Shown in pieces: positions 1 to 11,245 of a stretch of DNA of 64,000 bases. The position numbers and the translations under genes are program-made. The stretch is from Sarcophilus harrisii (lineage: Eukaryota > Chordata > Mammalia > Dasyuromorphia > Dasyuridae): positions 598,255,665-598,319,664 of the forward strand of contig NC_045427.1 of the NCBI RefSeq assembly GCF_902635505.1, in the 5' to 3' direction. The notes beneath the pieces were generated by a model. That model worked only from the letters and a program-made list of their open reading frames with translations. It searched no databases and was not told where the DNA came from. Positions within the stretch are counted from its first letter, which is position 1. Every line of letters starts with the position of its first letter.

Positions 1-389
1 GTCAGAAAGTTTTGACAAAAGATAAACTGTAGGTATATAATGCAGATTTTCCTTACTAATCTTAAACAGGAACCAGTTTTAGTCTAGAAGTGTTTTACAG
101 AGACTATTCTAAAGAGTGGGAAACTACATTTATCTGAAATATGAAGGCTAAATCATCTGAAAATGCATCATCTTTAATTCTGTAATCCCCACCAAATTCC
201 ATTTTAACAAATGTCGTCATCTAGTTTCTGCTTGAAGATTTCTGATCAAGAATATTAGGACCATTATTATTCCCAAAGCAACTTCATTTCTGGACAGCTC
301 CAATCAGTTTTTACTTAATGTGGTACTGCATGTGGTACTCAGAAATGAGCCTGTAATCCTGATTTGAAACACAGATCCTTGTTCATTGT
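1..389. other. Intergenic, nothing recognised
   Basis: AT-rich unique-looking sequence. No splice-bounded open frame and no repeat family that I recognise. Confidence 0.4.
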
Positions 390-780
390 CTGCTCAAGCC
401 TTTCACAATATGGTTCCAACCTGTCTTTCTAAACATATTTCATATTACTTCCCCTTTCACATAATCTGCCTACTTGCACGATTCATTTTTTCCATTTACT
501 ACCTATCTCTTGCCTTTAGCACAGGATGTCCTACATGCCTGGAAAGCTCTTCCCTCCCCTCCAGTGCCTTAAGGAATTCCTAGTCTTTTAAAGCTCAGCA
601 CAAATACATCTTCTCTTACCTGATCTTTTACTTTCTGCCTCCATGAAATATTTTTATATTTTTATGCTTGCCCCAGTGGAATGTGAGCATCTAGAGGGCA
701 AGGACTATTTCTTTCCTGTTCTTTGAGCCTTGAACAGTGCTTGGCATATTGTAAATATTTAATAAACTCTTGTCTAATTT
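390..780 (+). mobile_element. L2 (LINE-2) 3' end fragment
   Basis: The pyrimidine-rich run with GCCTGGAAAGCTCTTCCCTC, AAAGCTCAGCACAAATAC, GAGGGCAAGGACT and CAGTGCTTGGCATA followed by an AATAAA-type end is the familiar L2 3' terminus. It is an old, diverged copy with no coding capacity. Confidence 0.75.
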
Positions 781-796
781 TTATTAGATATCTGGT

Positions 797-880
797 TAGT
801 ATATATATATATATATATATATATAACTGATATATATATATACTGATCAGTCATGTATATATGATATACATATCAGTTTG
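797..880. repeat. (TA)n microsatellite
   Basis: About 30 bp of pure TA is followed by a degenerate ATATAC/ATCAGT stretch containing short palindromes. Confidence 0.9.
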
Positions 881-2610
881 AATAACAAATTTACAGTTTT
901 CTCTCCAATTCCCATTGCTTCTGGTTTTGCTTTGATTCCAAATAAACAAAAGAACCCTAAGATGGTCTCTGAATCTTATCCTTCCCAGTTATTTCAAATG
1001 CTTTTTATATGACAAGAGCTCAAAAGGCACTATCCTAGTTACCTAAATCTTATGTCTTTTCAAACTGATGTTTAGAACCAAACACATTATCATACCCTCA
1101 TTAGGGTCTTATCAAGGCAAAATACAGATTAAAAAATCACTAATTTAAAAAAAGTGAATAGTAGTAAAATAAGCAACTGCCGAGTTGGACATTCTGGTAC
1201 TATGGTACTTGGTACAGGTACTATGATACTTGGAAATAAAAACACAAATAGAACTACCTTCCTCTTCCTTTCCCATGGTCCTTATGTCATGGGTAACATA
1301 CAACAGGGCTAAGTTGTCTTCTTCCTCTTTTCTTTCTCATTCCCCTCTCCCACTTTTGATCTGACTTATTGTACATCATGACAAATGTGGAAAAATGTGG
1401 AAAAAAGAATGGCATGTGTTTAACCTATATTGGATTACTTTCTGTCTAAGGGAGAGGTGAGGAAGGAGGGAGAAAAAATTGAATTGGAATTTTGTAAGGG
1501 TGTTGAAAACTACCTTTGAATGTATTTTGAAAAACAAAAAGCTATTTAAAAAAATCTTTTAGACTGTTAAGCTTGAGGTCGGTGGCTGTCTTCTGAACTA
1601 AGAACTTTTTAAATTTATATTTTATATATAAATTTTTATATATATATTTTAATATTTTTAAATTTATATTTTAAATAATAAGACTTTATTTAAAAATGTT
1701 TTTGGGCCTTGTAATTTGCCAACCACTGCTTTTGGGGAGCCATATGTGACATAGCTCTCTGGTTCCTCAACTGCCTACTCCCCTTCCTAAAACATAAGTC
1801 ATATAAACAGTCACAAAATAAAATTTTAAGCAAAAACAGAAATTTCAGGAAAGGTGAAGACATATCTATACTGATCTGGAATACTTTGGTATCCCTGTAA
1901 ATTGATTTGCCCCAGAATGCCTATGCTGTTAAAAATTGACCTACCCTCCAATCCAATAAAGTTATTTATTCTTTCTGGAAATCAGGCCACCATTCATCAT
2001 AGCCAGTCCACTACATGAGTCTTTAAAACCATGCCCAACTGGCAGTGGAATCAATCTGCCTTCTAGCTCCACCAAGCAGATGGTTTACCATTCATTTAAA
2101 GCCTCTGCAGATCAGCTGCCCTTTTTTCCCCTCTCATTAAATTCTTCCTGGATTGTTTGGCTTCCTGTATTTGCTGGCCACTGGTAGGTACTACAGTCTC
2201 CCTACGTGCCATTCAGCACACCACACTGCAGTTCTGCTGCCAAAAATAACCATTCAAAGCTGCTCAGCCCTCTCCTCTCATTGGGAGGCAAAATTCAGCA
2301 ACCTGTTGTTTCAGGATTAAACTCAGAAAGTCACTATACCTTTTCTAAAGACATTTAAACTAAGCGGAAACATTCCTTTCTCACACCCTAAATAGGCTTA
2401 TTTAAGGGACTCATGAACCAAAGGAAAAATTTGAAAGAAGCATTTTCTATTTCTATGTTTATCCAACTCTCCTCAGTTCAGCCAAATATACCCCGATTTT
2501 CTTTCAGGAGAGATTAAAGTAAAATTAAAATTGAAGCAGGTTGTTAGTCGAACTTTGCATAGGTATTTTCCCCCTATGGATCTCATCTAATTTGCTTCAT
2601 TTTCTTGTTT
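881..2610. other. Intergenic, nothing recognised
   Basis: AT-rich sequence with a short TATAAATTT-rich patch near 1,610-1,680. I see no open frame with splice signals and no confident repeat family. Confidence 0.35.
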
Positions 2611-2625
2611 AGAAATTAATGTAGT

Positions 2626-2788
2626 CATGGGGCAGCTAGATTGCACAGCTGTTAGAGTACTGGCTCTGAATTCAAATCTACCCTCATACATTTAATACTA
2701 GCTGTGTGACCCTGGATAAGTCATTTAACCCCAATTGACTCAAAAAGATGGGGAGTGGGAAGGAGAGTGAGGGAGAAAGAGAGAAAGA
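2626..2788 (+). mobile_element. Marsupial tRNA-type SINE, full length, with target-site duplication
   Basis: The head GGGGCAGCTAGATTGCACAG and the internal TAGCTGTGTGACCCTGGA with TCATTTAACCCCAATTG identify the common marsupial SINE. A purine-rich tail follows. A 15-bp direct repeat with one mismatch, AGAAATTAATGTAGT at 2,611-2,625 and AGAAATTATTGTAGT at 2,789-2,803, brackets it and marks it as a retroposition. Confidence 0.85.
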
Positions 2789-3095
2789 AGAAATTATTGT
2801 AGTTAAAGGCTCTCTCCTTGGACCCCATTTAATGCTATGAGTAATTAGGGGGTGTTGACAATTTAATACAAGGTATGGATTTTTGTCTTACCATGTCATA
2901 CCACAGGTCATACCATGCACTTTTCCTGTATCACTGTATTTACTTTAATGCAATAATCAAATTGGAGAATGTGTTGGAAGAAATGTTGGTCAAACCATCC
3001 TTATAGTAATAAACTAAATAACATAATTTATCCCAAGTCCTTCAATTCCATCTCTTTTCTTTTCCAGTTGGATTATTGGATGTAAAAAAAACACC

Positions 3096-3154
3096 CTTAA
3101 ATCTTAAATCTTAAATCTTAAATCTAAATCTAAAATTAAATCTAAAATCTTAAG
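3096..3154. repeat. Heptamer tandem repeat (AATCTTA)n
   Basis: Four to five AATCTTA units pass into degenerate AATCTAA and AATCTAAA units. Simple slippage array. Confidence 0.85.
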
Positions 3155-3765
3155 TTTCAGTTTCCCCAAATGAATTGGGGAAATGAAGATGATTTGTACT
3201 GCCTGCTTCACATGGTAAGAAAGCATGGTAAGTTCACATGGTAATTTTAACCAGAAGGGGCAAAATGGTCTGCTGGTTTACTAATGATTTCACTACTTAG
3301 AAAGGAATCTGGAACCTAAAATAGAGATTGGATTTAGTTAAGATGACAATTTTACTTCAAGAAGTGATTTGGGGAAGCTTCTAAATAGGCAAGGGCAATA
3401 CAAATTTCCTCACTCACCCAACAAAAAAGAATGCTCTCTCAAAAGCTGTTATCTTGAAAGGCTGAGACATCTTGGAAAACTTTACTGCAGCTCAAAATTT
3501 TTTCAAAATTATCACTTTCCTCTGAAGTAACTATTTCATCACCTCTGGTGATTGTGATATAGAACAAAACCTTTGCAACCAACAGTGCACCAGGGAGTCA
3601 TCAGACCCACCTTTTTTGGTGCCCTAGGGAACAGAGACACACCCTTGGATGCCAGAAGGGTCTAGGACTCCACAATTCTAATTTTAGCTGTAGAGAGCAA
3701 AGTTATTTACTCAGTTTATCTACTAGCAGATGTATTACATGTTATAGAAGCAGGCAAAACGAAAT
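3155..3765. other. Intergenic, nothing recognised
   Basis: No open frame of note and no repeat family that I can name. Confidence 0.35.
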
Positions 3766-3769
3766 CAAT

Positions 3770-3930
3770 TCAAACATTTATTTAGTAACCTAGCATATTT
3801 AACTGGGATACCTCAAAGAAAACTACTCTGGATCTCAAAGAGTTCACATTTTATTGTATAAAGAAAACTACACATAAAATAATAATTTACCATACCATAG
3901 ACAAATACACAGAATTGGTAAAAGGAGGGA
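3770..3930 (-). mobile_element. Possible L2 fragment, antisense
   Basis: CAAACATTTATTTAGTAACC, then CAAAGAGTTCACATTTTATTG, resembles the reverse of the L2 3' end (caagcatttattaagc ... caaggagctcacattctaat). Strongly diverged. Confidence 0.4.
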
Positions 3931-4194
3931 GTATGGAGAGGGGTAAAATTCACTTTTGCCAGTTTAAGTGAAACAATAATTGTGGCAACATAATATTAAG
4001 AGAAAAAACTCTTGCTGATTTATGTTCTACCCGAACCCAATAGATGCTTGTCTCAATGGAATTTGCATAGATATTTTCCAAAATTATTAGTTGCCTGGTA
4101 AACAATGCATGCCTCAGGAGAGGCAAGTCTTTCTTTCTGAGGTCCCCTGGAGTTTCCAGGAGACATTAGTTAATTGAAAACACCAAAAATTTTT

Positions 4195-4305
4195 ATTCCA
4201 CAGAAATTTAAATCCAACAAGCATTTATCAAGCATTTCCATGCCAGGCTAAATTCAGTCTGTGCCCACAAGGAGCTTATAATCGCAAAGAAAGTGAGTTC
4301 AAGCT
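4195..4305 (-). mobile_element. L2 3' end fragment, antisense
   Basis: CAACAAGCATTTATCAAGCA, TGCCAGGCTA and CACAAGGAGCTTATAAT are the reversed L2 3' terminus. Confidence 0.65.
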
Positions 4306-5600
4306 TGAATTTTTGCCCTAAATCAAAAAGATAAAACAAACTTCCTCCAAGTCTTCATTAGTTAACATAAAACATTTGTAAGTTTCAGTTCTGAGCAACA
4401 TCAGATCTAATTTTCTATAATGCACTCAGGGAAATAGTGATGCTCATTAATTACTACTATACTGGACATCATCTACCAGGAAGAATCATCATATATTCCC
4501 ATATCTGCAGTTTTAGTGCAAAGTAAAATATAAAAAATTATGGTATTTAACTTCTCTGACCCACTATGTTATTCTGTGACAACAGAAATAGGCATTCAGT
4601 GGTTATGCACATTATCATCTTCCTCTCGGATGTTAATCCCCATCCCAAATGCCCAAATGAAGCATGTTAGTCTCAGCACTAAATAAACATATTCAATGAA
4701 AATGATGTATGAGAAAGTAAAAAGATTGTGGGAAAGTATGTCTGAGATAGATAAGTGACAACCTTCTCTCACAACTTTCTTACTCTCCTAAATCCAGGAG
4801 GAGTTAACCTTCTGCATCATGCGGTGGAAGAGTAATGCATAAAATATGAGTAACAGTTCCTAAGGCAGCCAGTCAGCAGTAGGCAGTCACTGAGTTACCA
4901 GAAGCTACGTGCATGGGAGACAGGGAGAGATGGAGAAGTCTGGTCCAGCCAACTTTTACTCAAGCACTATGTAAAAGCCCTATTGTCTGACTTCAGGGGA
5001 AGATCCCAAGACCTACATCTTCACGGAGCTGCCTTTTTCCTCTTTCCAGAAGCACTTACCTAAAGAGAGGGTAAAATACAGACCAAACTAAGCCTCAGAT
5101 TCTGAGGACTCAATGTCTTTATCCCCAGAGATCAAAAGCTGAGCAAAACAGGAAATTATGAAAAATTTTAAAGAAAAAAAAAGTGCTAAGAAAACACACC
5201 CAACCTTCCTTCTCTTTACTACAGGAAAGGATTATGTAATTGTACTTTATTAAATTGCCTGCAATAATCAGGGTCAATTCTCTTTTCATCTCCTCCCATC
5301 CCAAACTTTTAACTTTTACCAGGACATGTTTTCTTTATATGGGTGTAATAATAGCACAGGGTAGAGTTAGGGAAGGGGAGAAAAGAAGCCTCACAATCAC
5401 AAATTCAAAAGGATCCCCAAACTACTACTGTAATGTGATGGTTGTTAAAACCTAAAAAGAAGAAAAGGGGAAAGTTCTGATCTTTGCCACCACTGAAAGT
5501 AAGGAAAGTATTGTAGAGGGTGGAGAAGGATCCAGTAACTGTCCATGAGAAGGCCAAGGATAAGGGTTAAATGAAAAGCTGAAATGGAAAAAGCATGCCC
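4306..5600. other. Intergenic, nothing recognised
   Basis: Mostly AT-rich. The short open frames here lack splice signals or any recognisable motif. Confidence 0.35.
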
Positions 5601-5639
5601 TGGATGAGCATGCTTGGAAGGAGAGGAGAGCATTAACTA

Positions 5640-6310
5640 GGAGTGCCTGGGGAAGGATAAAAGTGGAAAGGACATCAAAAGTTGGGAGGGGATGGAATGG
5701 GGAAGGTGAAGAGCATGCACCAAGAGAGCACAGAAGGGGGAGGGGGAAGGGTAAGCACCAAGAGCGTTGGGAGGGGGAATGAATGGGGGAGGGGGAGAGG
5801 AGAAAGCACGTAGCAAAATGGGGGAATGGGGGGGAAGAGCACGTACAACTGGGACAACTAGGAGGGAGAAAGTATGGGGGAGGGGAAGAGCACTATAAGA
5901 GCTGGGTGGGGGATGAGCACGCACAAAGAGTTAGGAGGGGGGAGGAATGGGGGAGGGGAAGAGCACGTACTAAGACAGCTGGGAAGGAGAAAGAATGGGG
6001 GAGGGGAAGAACACTGTACTAAGCAAGAAAGCTGGGAGGGGGTCGAGTATGCACCAAGAAAGCTAGGAGGGGGGGAGGAATGGGGGAGGGGGAGAACACG
6101 TACCAAGAGAGCTAGGAGAGGGAAGGAAGGGGGGAGGGGGAGAACACGTACGAAGAGAGCTGGGAGGATGAGCATGCATCAAGTGAGCTGGAAGGGAAAT
6201 GAGCGTGCACCAAGAGAGCTGGGAGGGGAATGAAATGGGAAAGAGCATATAGTAAGAGAGTTCCGAGGCTAAAAAAAAGGAGAGGAAGGAGAGCAAGCAT
6301 CAAAGAGTAG
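5640..6310. repeat. Purine-rich G-rich minisatellite
   Basis: About a dozen or more degenerate units share a core near GAGCACGTACCAAGAGAGCT followed by GGGAGGGGGA and, in longer units, AATGGGGGAGGGG. Unit length alternates between roughly 30 and 60 bp. The plus strand is nearly all purine with many G-runs, so it could form G-quadruplex or triplex structures. Long open frames on both strands here are by-products of the repeat and not genes. Confidence 0.85.
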
Positions 6311-6699
6311 GTATGGAGATGAGATGGGGGAAGAGGAGAGGACACACGAGAAGAGCATAGAAAGGGATAAAAAGGGAGATGAGACACATTAAAGTAATTG
6401 GAAAGAAGGGGTAAAGAGCCGCACTAGGAAGTAAGAGAAAAATCAAGAAGAGGAAGAATACATATTCTAGAAGAGATGGAGTGGATGAAGTGATGAGATG
6501 AGGAATCATGGAGGTAAAGAAATACACAAGAGCTGGAGACGGATGAAACAGGGTGGGAGATGGACTGAAAAGAAATTAGGAGTAGCAGAAAAGGTGTGAG
6601 GGAGAACGTAGGGTACAGGGGATGTAGAGAGTTGCCCAGCTTCCCCCGGATAGGTGAGTGTAGGCTGAGACAAAGAAGAGATTGCAATAAGGACCTCAC

Positions 6700-7060
6700 C
6701 TTCCAGCGCAAGATGTCCCTTCCAAGGAGCTCTCAAGCGACGATGTCCCTCGCTCCGAAGCGACGTTCTTCTGCCGCTTTCTAAAGCTGCAGTCTCAAGG
6801 TGATCCCACTGCCGCAGCACCACTGCAGATCCATACGCAATCCCCGCCCCCGTAACCCTCCCCCTCTCTGTCTCCCATCCACCCTTCCTGTTGTCGCTGC
6901 CCAGTACGTCTTCAATCTTCTTTTGGTTGCGTCCCCTAACTAGGCGAGACCGAGACGGGGGGGAGGGCGAAAAGGAGTGGCTCTTTCCCTGAGGGATTAA
7001 ATTTTCTGGCGGAGGGACATGTTGCAGATCGAATACAATAATGTCCCCGTCGGCCAATGA
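6700..7060 (-). promoter_or_regulatory. Possible minus-strand first exon / small GC-rich promoter
   Basis: This patch is richer in GC and CpG than the flanks. On the minus strand it ends in a good donor, GCTGGAAG|GTGAGG, with the last exon base at 6,700. A CCAAT box lies on the plus strand at 7,054-7,058. No ATG-led long frame exists across it on the minus strand; the only ATG found near 6,840 opens a 17-codon frame. It may be a noncoding first exon of an unidentified transcript running left. I could not match it to any known gene. Confidence 0.2.
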
Positions 7061-7469
7061 GGAAGGTCCTTGGGTTGCGGAACCAGTTCTTGGCCAGCTA
7101 GGGGTGGCCCTGCCCTATACCCGCAGACCCTTCCAGTTGTACTGATTTAGATTACAGCCTGCGGTAGATTGGATAAGGAGGAGAAGATCCTTTACTTTCA
7201 GTCCCTCCAGTCACCTTTCCTGCAAGTGCATACTATTTCCCTTCTTCCAAAACTACAAATTCTATAGTGTAGGGTCACCACATCTCTCCCCTGCAGCTCC
7301 ATCAGCAATGATGACTTTCGCGGCTTAACACCCTGGGCTCCGATCATCCCCACCCCATCCTCCTTCCCACTGAGCAGTTTATAAAGGGCATAGTTTTGCA
7401 ACTCGCTTCTTTTCTTTCTCCAACTATCCCCTCCTTCATTTTAATTTGGGACTTCTGGAATCTGGTTAT

Positions 7470-7672
7470 GTGGACTTTTCCTCCCATTCACATCTTCGCT
7501 ATCACGCTTCCGCTTGCTCCCATGTCCCAGGCAAGAATTCTCTCCTCTGCAGCTTGGAGCCCTATACGGGGGGGACAGGATGTGACGGAAGAGGTGGGGT
7601 GGACAATGACTAAGCAGGCAGTTAGATGGGCATCTGAGGTCCACGTGTGATTCTTTAAGTATGGACACATTC
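7470..7672 (+). repeat. Left arm of a local inverted duplication
   Basis: It pairs with the reverse complement of about 8,398-8,600. The best part, from CCCAGGCAAGAATTC through GCTTGGAGCCCTAT and GACAGGATGTGAC to CACGTGTGA, is close to 85-90 percent alike by eye. I do not recognise it as a known repeat family. Confidence 0.75.
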
Positions 7673-8199
7673 TAAATTCCAGTAGGTGGATTTTTCGGCA
7701 TTATCGAATCTTACCCTGAGACTCACTCTGATATTTTTACTCTGCCGTCAATCTCTGTACCTCCCCGAGTATTCGATCCCCTCCCTATAATCCAAAGCAG
7801 ATCTGTCTGTGCCTACGCAGAGATGTGAGACTGCAATCCTAGAAACTTGAGGATATTCATTCTTTGATATAAGAAAGTGGGCCGGAATGGAGATGGGGAA
7901 TTGCCAATCTCCAGGAGATTGGAGGTTGTAAACAAAAAATTATCCTAGAGGGCGGAAGAGGGCAACTGGAGAAATCTACTTGGTCCCTATCTTATTGATT
8001 AGTATGCTATACCTTTGACAATTTGATGAAACCCATATATCCGCTTTCTCACTTCTATATATTTTAAGGAAATGCTGAATTTCAGTTAAGAGTATTTCAC
8101 ATACTTCATGAAATCTACTTGTAGACCCCCGATTAAGAATTCTATCTGTATCAGCCTGGATTGAAAAATTCTGAATAGTTTTGGAAGGAAGACTACAAC

Positions 8200-8400
8200 A
8201 GAAAAATCCAGATCATTGTGTCTATACTTAAGAAATGTTGTGTGTGGGGGGGGGGTGGTCGGGAAAGGGTCTGATCCGATATCCAAAGGAGAGATTGAAA
8301 ATCCATACAAGTATCAAGAAAACAAAGGGGATAGTAATGACAATATTTATAACATTTTCCAAGGATCTTCAGACCTTGTTTGGGGATATTTTACACTTCA
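8200..8400 (+). repeat. Direct duplication, copy A
   Basis: Shares ordered blocks with 8,580-8,820: AAAAATC..CATTGTGTCTATACT, ATCCATACAA, AACAAAGGGGATAG, ACAATATTT and AGACCTTGTTT. A run of ten or more Gs lies near 8,247-8,256. Confidence 0.6.
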
Positions 8401-8600
8401 TGTCCATACATGAGTCACACGTGGGTCTCAGATACCCATCTGTCTGCCTGCTTAATCACTGTCCTCCTACCCCCTACTGTCACATCCTGTCCCCCTCATA
8501 GGGCTCCAAGCTGCAAAGGAGGAGGGAATTCTTGCCTGGGATCTAGGAAGAAGGGAAACAGTGATGGTGAAGGCGGGAAAAATCTAGAGGCCATTGTCTC
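8398..8600 (-). repeat. Right arm of the local inverted duplication
   Basis: Reverse-complement partner of 7,470-7,672, separated by a spacer of about 725 bp. Transcripts across both arms could fold back into a long hairpin. Confidence 0.75.
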
Positions 8601-8820
8601 TATACTAAAGAATAAACATTGTTAGGAGGTTTGAAAAAAGTAGAATTAGAAGCAGATCTGAGATCTTAGGTCCAGTTATGCAGGAGCCAGATAATCCATG
8701 CAACTGTTAAGACCAAGAAAAAAACAAAGAGGATAGACAATGGCGATATTTTTAGCACTTCTCAGGACTTTAAGACCTTGTTTTTGGGTAAGTATTTTAC
8801 AGATGAAGAAACAAATTTAG
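8580..8820 (+). repeat. Direct duplication, copy B
   Basis: Diverged copy of 8,200-8,400 about 380 bp downstream, with the same order of blocks. Its 3' part runs into a MIR-like fragment. Confidence 0.6.
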
Positions 8821-8895
8821 AGAGATTATAAATGACTTGCTTAGGACTTCAGTGTCAGAGTATGGATTTCAACATACCATCTTCTGTCACCACTG
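8780..8895 (-). mobile_element. MIR-type CORE-SINE fragment, antisense
   Basis: TTTTACAGATGAAGAAAC, then AATGACTTGCTTAGGAC, is the reversed MIR core. Old. Confidence 0.6.
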
Positions 8896-8999
8896 TTAAG
8901 GCTAATTCTTTGTCACTTTTCATCCCCAGGTCACAAATGGAACTGAAAGGGCTGGAAGCAATCAACTATATATGTGAAAGTAGTAACTATTTGTAGATC

Positions 9000-9065
9000 A
9001 AATGAGATTGAATGAAACAATATATGTAAAGCATTCTGCAAAACTTAAAGTGATACAATTTATAT
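9000..9065 (+). mobile_element. MIR tail fragment
   Basis: ATCAAATGAGATTGAATGAA ... GTAAAGCATTCTGCAAA resembles the 3' part of MIR-related SINEs. Confidence 0.45.
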
Positions 9066-9435
9066 CTATTTTTGATATGATTACATGTATCCTGAGTTTT
9101 ACATGTATATTCTGAGTTTTGCTTCCTTAATAAGGAGTCATTCAGTCTTTGTATTACCCTGCTAATTCTCCCATACCATTTCACCCCTCCTTTCCCTCCC
9201 TCCCATACACATCTGTTTATATCTGATAAAAATCAATTGGGGAAGAACTGAAATGTAATGACACATTCCCTTTGGCTGAACTGGACCTGTCCTAATTGTC
9301 TTTATTTGTTTGCAAAAGTTATCAGTAAAAAATGGCTCCATCTTGAATCCTTGCTTATCTTATGTGATCAGCCCATCAATATAAGTACCTTCACAGACTT
9401 TTAATATAATCTTGTTAATTCTTTATCCCTCGTTT
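9066..9435. other. Intergenic, nothing recognised
   Basis: No supported gene or repeat. Confidence 0.3.
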
Positions 9436-9439
9436 AACC

Positions 9440-9575
9440 TCCTTAATCAGGATAAAATCAGTTTTATCATTATTATTATCATATCAAATGAAATAATAAT
9501 TGTAAAATATTTACCACATTGCTTGGCTTATAGTAAAGCTATGTAAAATAGTTAGCTATTGTTATTATTGTTGTT
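9440..9575 (+). mobile_element. MIR tail fragment with ATT-rich end
   Basis: ATCAAATGAAATAATAATTG, CATTGCTTGGCTTATAGTAA and an (ATT)n-like end match the MIR 3' part. Confidence 0.5.
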
Positions 9576-10239
9576 ATTAATTATTCACTTACTATACTAC
9601 AAGCTGGCTCTTTCAAATTTATTACTCTAATGGATTCTCAGTGTAAGGAAGTTAGCTGCTTTCCTTAAGAGTTTTTAATACATCAAAGGAAGTAAAAAAG
9701 AATAAATCCTGAAAAAAAGGCATTAACCCAAATATAGTTCATTCCCCTAATCCAGTAGAATCTATCCAATTTAATGTGTTTATAATATTTAATGAAGACA
9801 GCAATCAACAATTGAATAAACAATACTTAGAATCAAAAGCAGAACTCTGGCATTATACTGTAATCTTGGCTTTGTTGGCAACAATAAAGCTGAGACTTAG
9901 CTGCTCTCAGGAAAGAATGGCTTACATGAGACAGTTTCAGAATTAGGCTTCAGGAGCTACACAGAATCAGGAAGTATTTAGAGCCACTCTGCCCTGCCTT
10001 TGAGGCTACAGCCACCCTGCCCTGCCTTTGGGGCTAGTGTATTTTAGTCTAACTGGCACACCTTTGTGGCATTACCTATGAGAAAGTGGAAAGAGGAAGA
10101 AAGGGTAGGTTTTTAAAGACTTGCAATGACTTGACTTTAGTGATCTCATATTTCTCCTGTTTTCTTTTCTTGTGTGATATTCACTGCCTATGCCTCCCAA
10201 AGGACAGGAATTTAAGAGCTTCTGTGGCTTTTGTGTTAA
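9576..10239. other. Intergenic with a 28-bp tandem duplication
   Basis: GCCACTCTGCCCTGCCTTTG is repeated with two changes as GCCACCCTGCCCTGCCTTTG 28 bp on (9,981-10,036). Otherwise nothing recognised. Confidence 0.5.
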
Positions 10240-10482
10240 CCCTGTAAGCTCTACCTTCTACAAGAAAACTTTCCTGATTTCCTCATCTGCTACTGCCCTC
10301 CTTTTCAATATTACCTTGTATTTATTTTGATTCACTCCCCCCAAATATATACATGGTATCTTCCTCACAGATGTAAACTTACTGAGAGCAAAGAGCCTAC
10401 CATTTGTCTTGGTATCTCTATTACCTGGTACATTTATTAAACACGATGGGTATTTAATAAATGCTTTGTAATTCATTGATTA
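10240..10482 (+). mobile_element. L2 3' end fragment
   Basis: AAGAAAACTTTCCTGATTTC, then ACTGAGAGCAAAGAGCC and GGGTATTTAATAAATGCTTTG, is the L2 3' terminus in sense orientation. Confidence 0.75.
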
Positions 10483-10549
10483 ATCTTATGTAGCCTATAA
10501 GATCTGACAAAGAAATTTAGGAGATCTTTTCTTGAACTTCCTAATCCCT

Positions 10550-10684
10550 TTGAGGCAATTGGAATTGTGACTTGCCCAAGGTCACACAGTCAGGAAGTGT
10601 TAAGTGTCTGAGATCACATTTGAATTCAGGTCCTCCTGACTTCAGAGCTAGTGCTCTAACCACTGTGCCACCTAGCTGCCCCCT
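10550..10684 (-). mobile_element. Marsupial tRNA-type SINE, antisense
   Basis: GACTTGCCCAAGGTCACACA, CAGGTCCTCCTGACTTCAG and CACTGTGCCACCTAGCTGCC give the whole reversed SINE. A CTAATCC-like repeat lies just outside both ends. Confidence 0.9.
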
Positions 10685-11064
10685 CTAATCCTAATTCTTA
10701 AATGCTATCTAGCTAGATTTAAGATAGCTCAATTTGCTGCCTCAATTTTCCTACTTGTGCCTTCATAGAACAAGAAAACATACCTTAGTGCATGCTTGCT
10801 TATGGAAATGTATGCACATGTGTACATATATTCCTAATGCTATTAACCAACACACATATACCAACTTTTAAACTTCTGGTTCTCTGATCCAAGATGCCTT
10901 CTGTGATCCCAATGAATTGAGTATTTGGGGATCTCAGTAAAGACTTGTTTATGTTGAATTAAAATACTCTTGGGCCAGGAGAGTTAGTCATGTGATGATT
11001 AGGCCTCCTTTCTCTCCTCTCTGACCCTTAGTGTCCCTTCACTCTCTCCCATGTATGCTTTCTA

Positions 11065-11245
11065 GTTGAGGAATCATAAGATCTTAGAGCTGGAAAAGCC
11101 CTCCGAAATTATTTAATCCTCCTCCTCCTTTCATAAATAAGGAGAGATAGTCTTGTTCATAGTTGAATTGCTAGTCAGTGGCAGAATCTGAATCCCAAAC
11201 CAAATTTTCTGATTCCTTGCCTTGTGTTTATTCTACCATGCCATA
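11065..11245 (-). mobile_element. MIR-related SINE, antisense
   Basis: ATCATAAGATCTTAGAGCTGG, CATAAATAAGGAGAGA, GCTAGTCAGTGGCAGAATCTGA and TTCTACCATGCCATA follow the order of the MIR-family reverse strand. Confidence 0.6.

Noticed and set aside
3096-3154. Regular short repeats that might suggest a CRISPR-like array
   Set aside because: It is a simple heptamer array without spacers in a vertebrate genome.
5637-6527. Overlapping open frames on both strands in the minisatellite
   Set aside because: They arise from the purine repeat. The predicted proteins are only low-complexity Gly/Glu/Arg or Pro/Ser/Leu runs.
6506-7057. 183-codon minus-strand open frame
   Set aside because: It begins with TTG and not ATG, and runs through a likely splice donor into the purine-rich flank. 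No protein family was recognised; only a noncoding first exon is suggested.
7375-7390. TATA-like TTTATAAAGGG as a promoter
   Set aside because: A lone TATA-like match without an exon or other promoter signal is expected by chance in AT-rich DNA.
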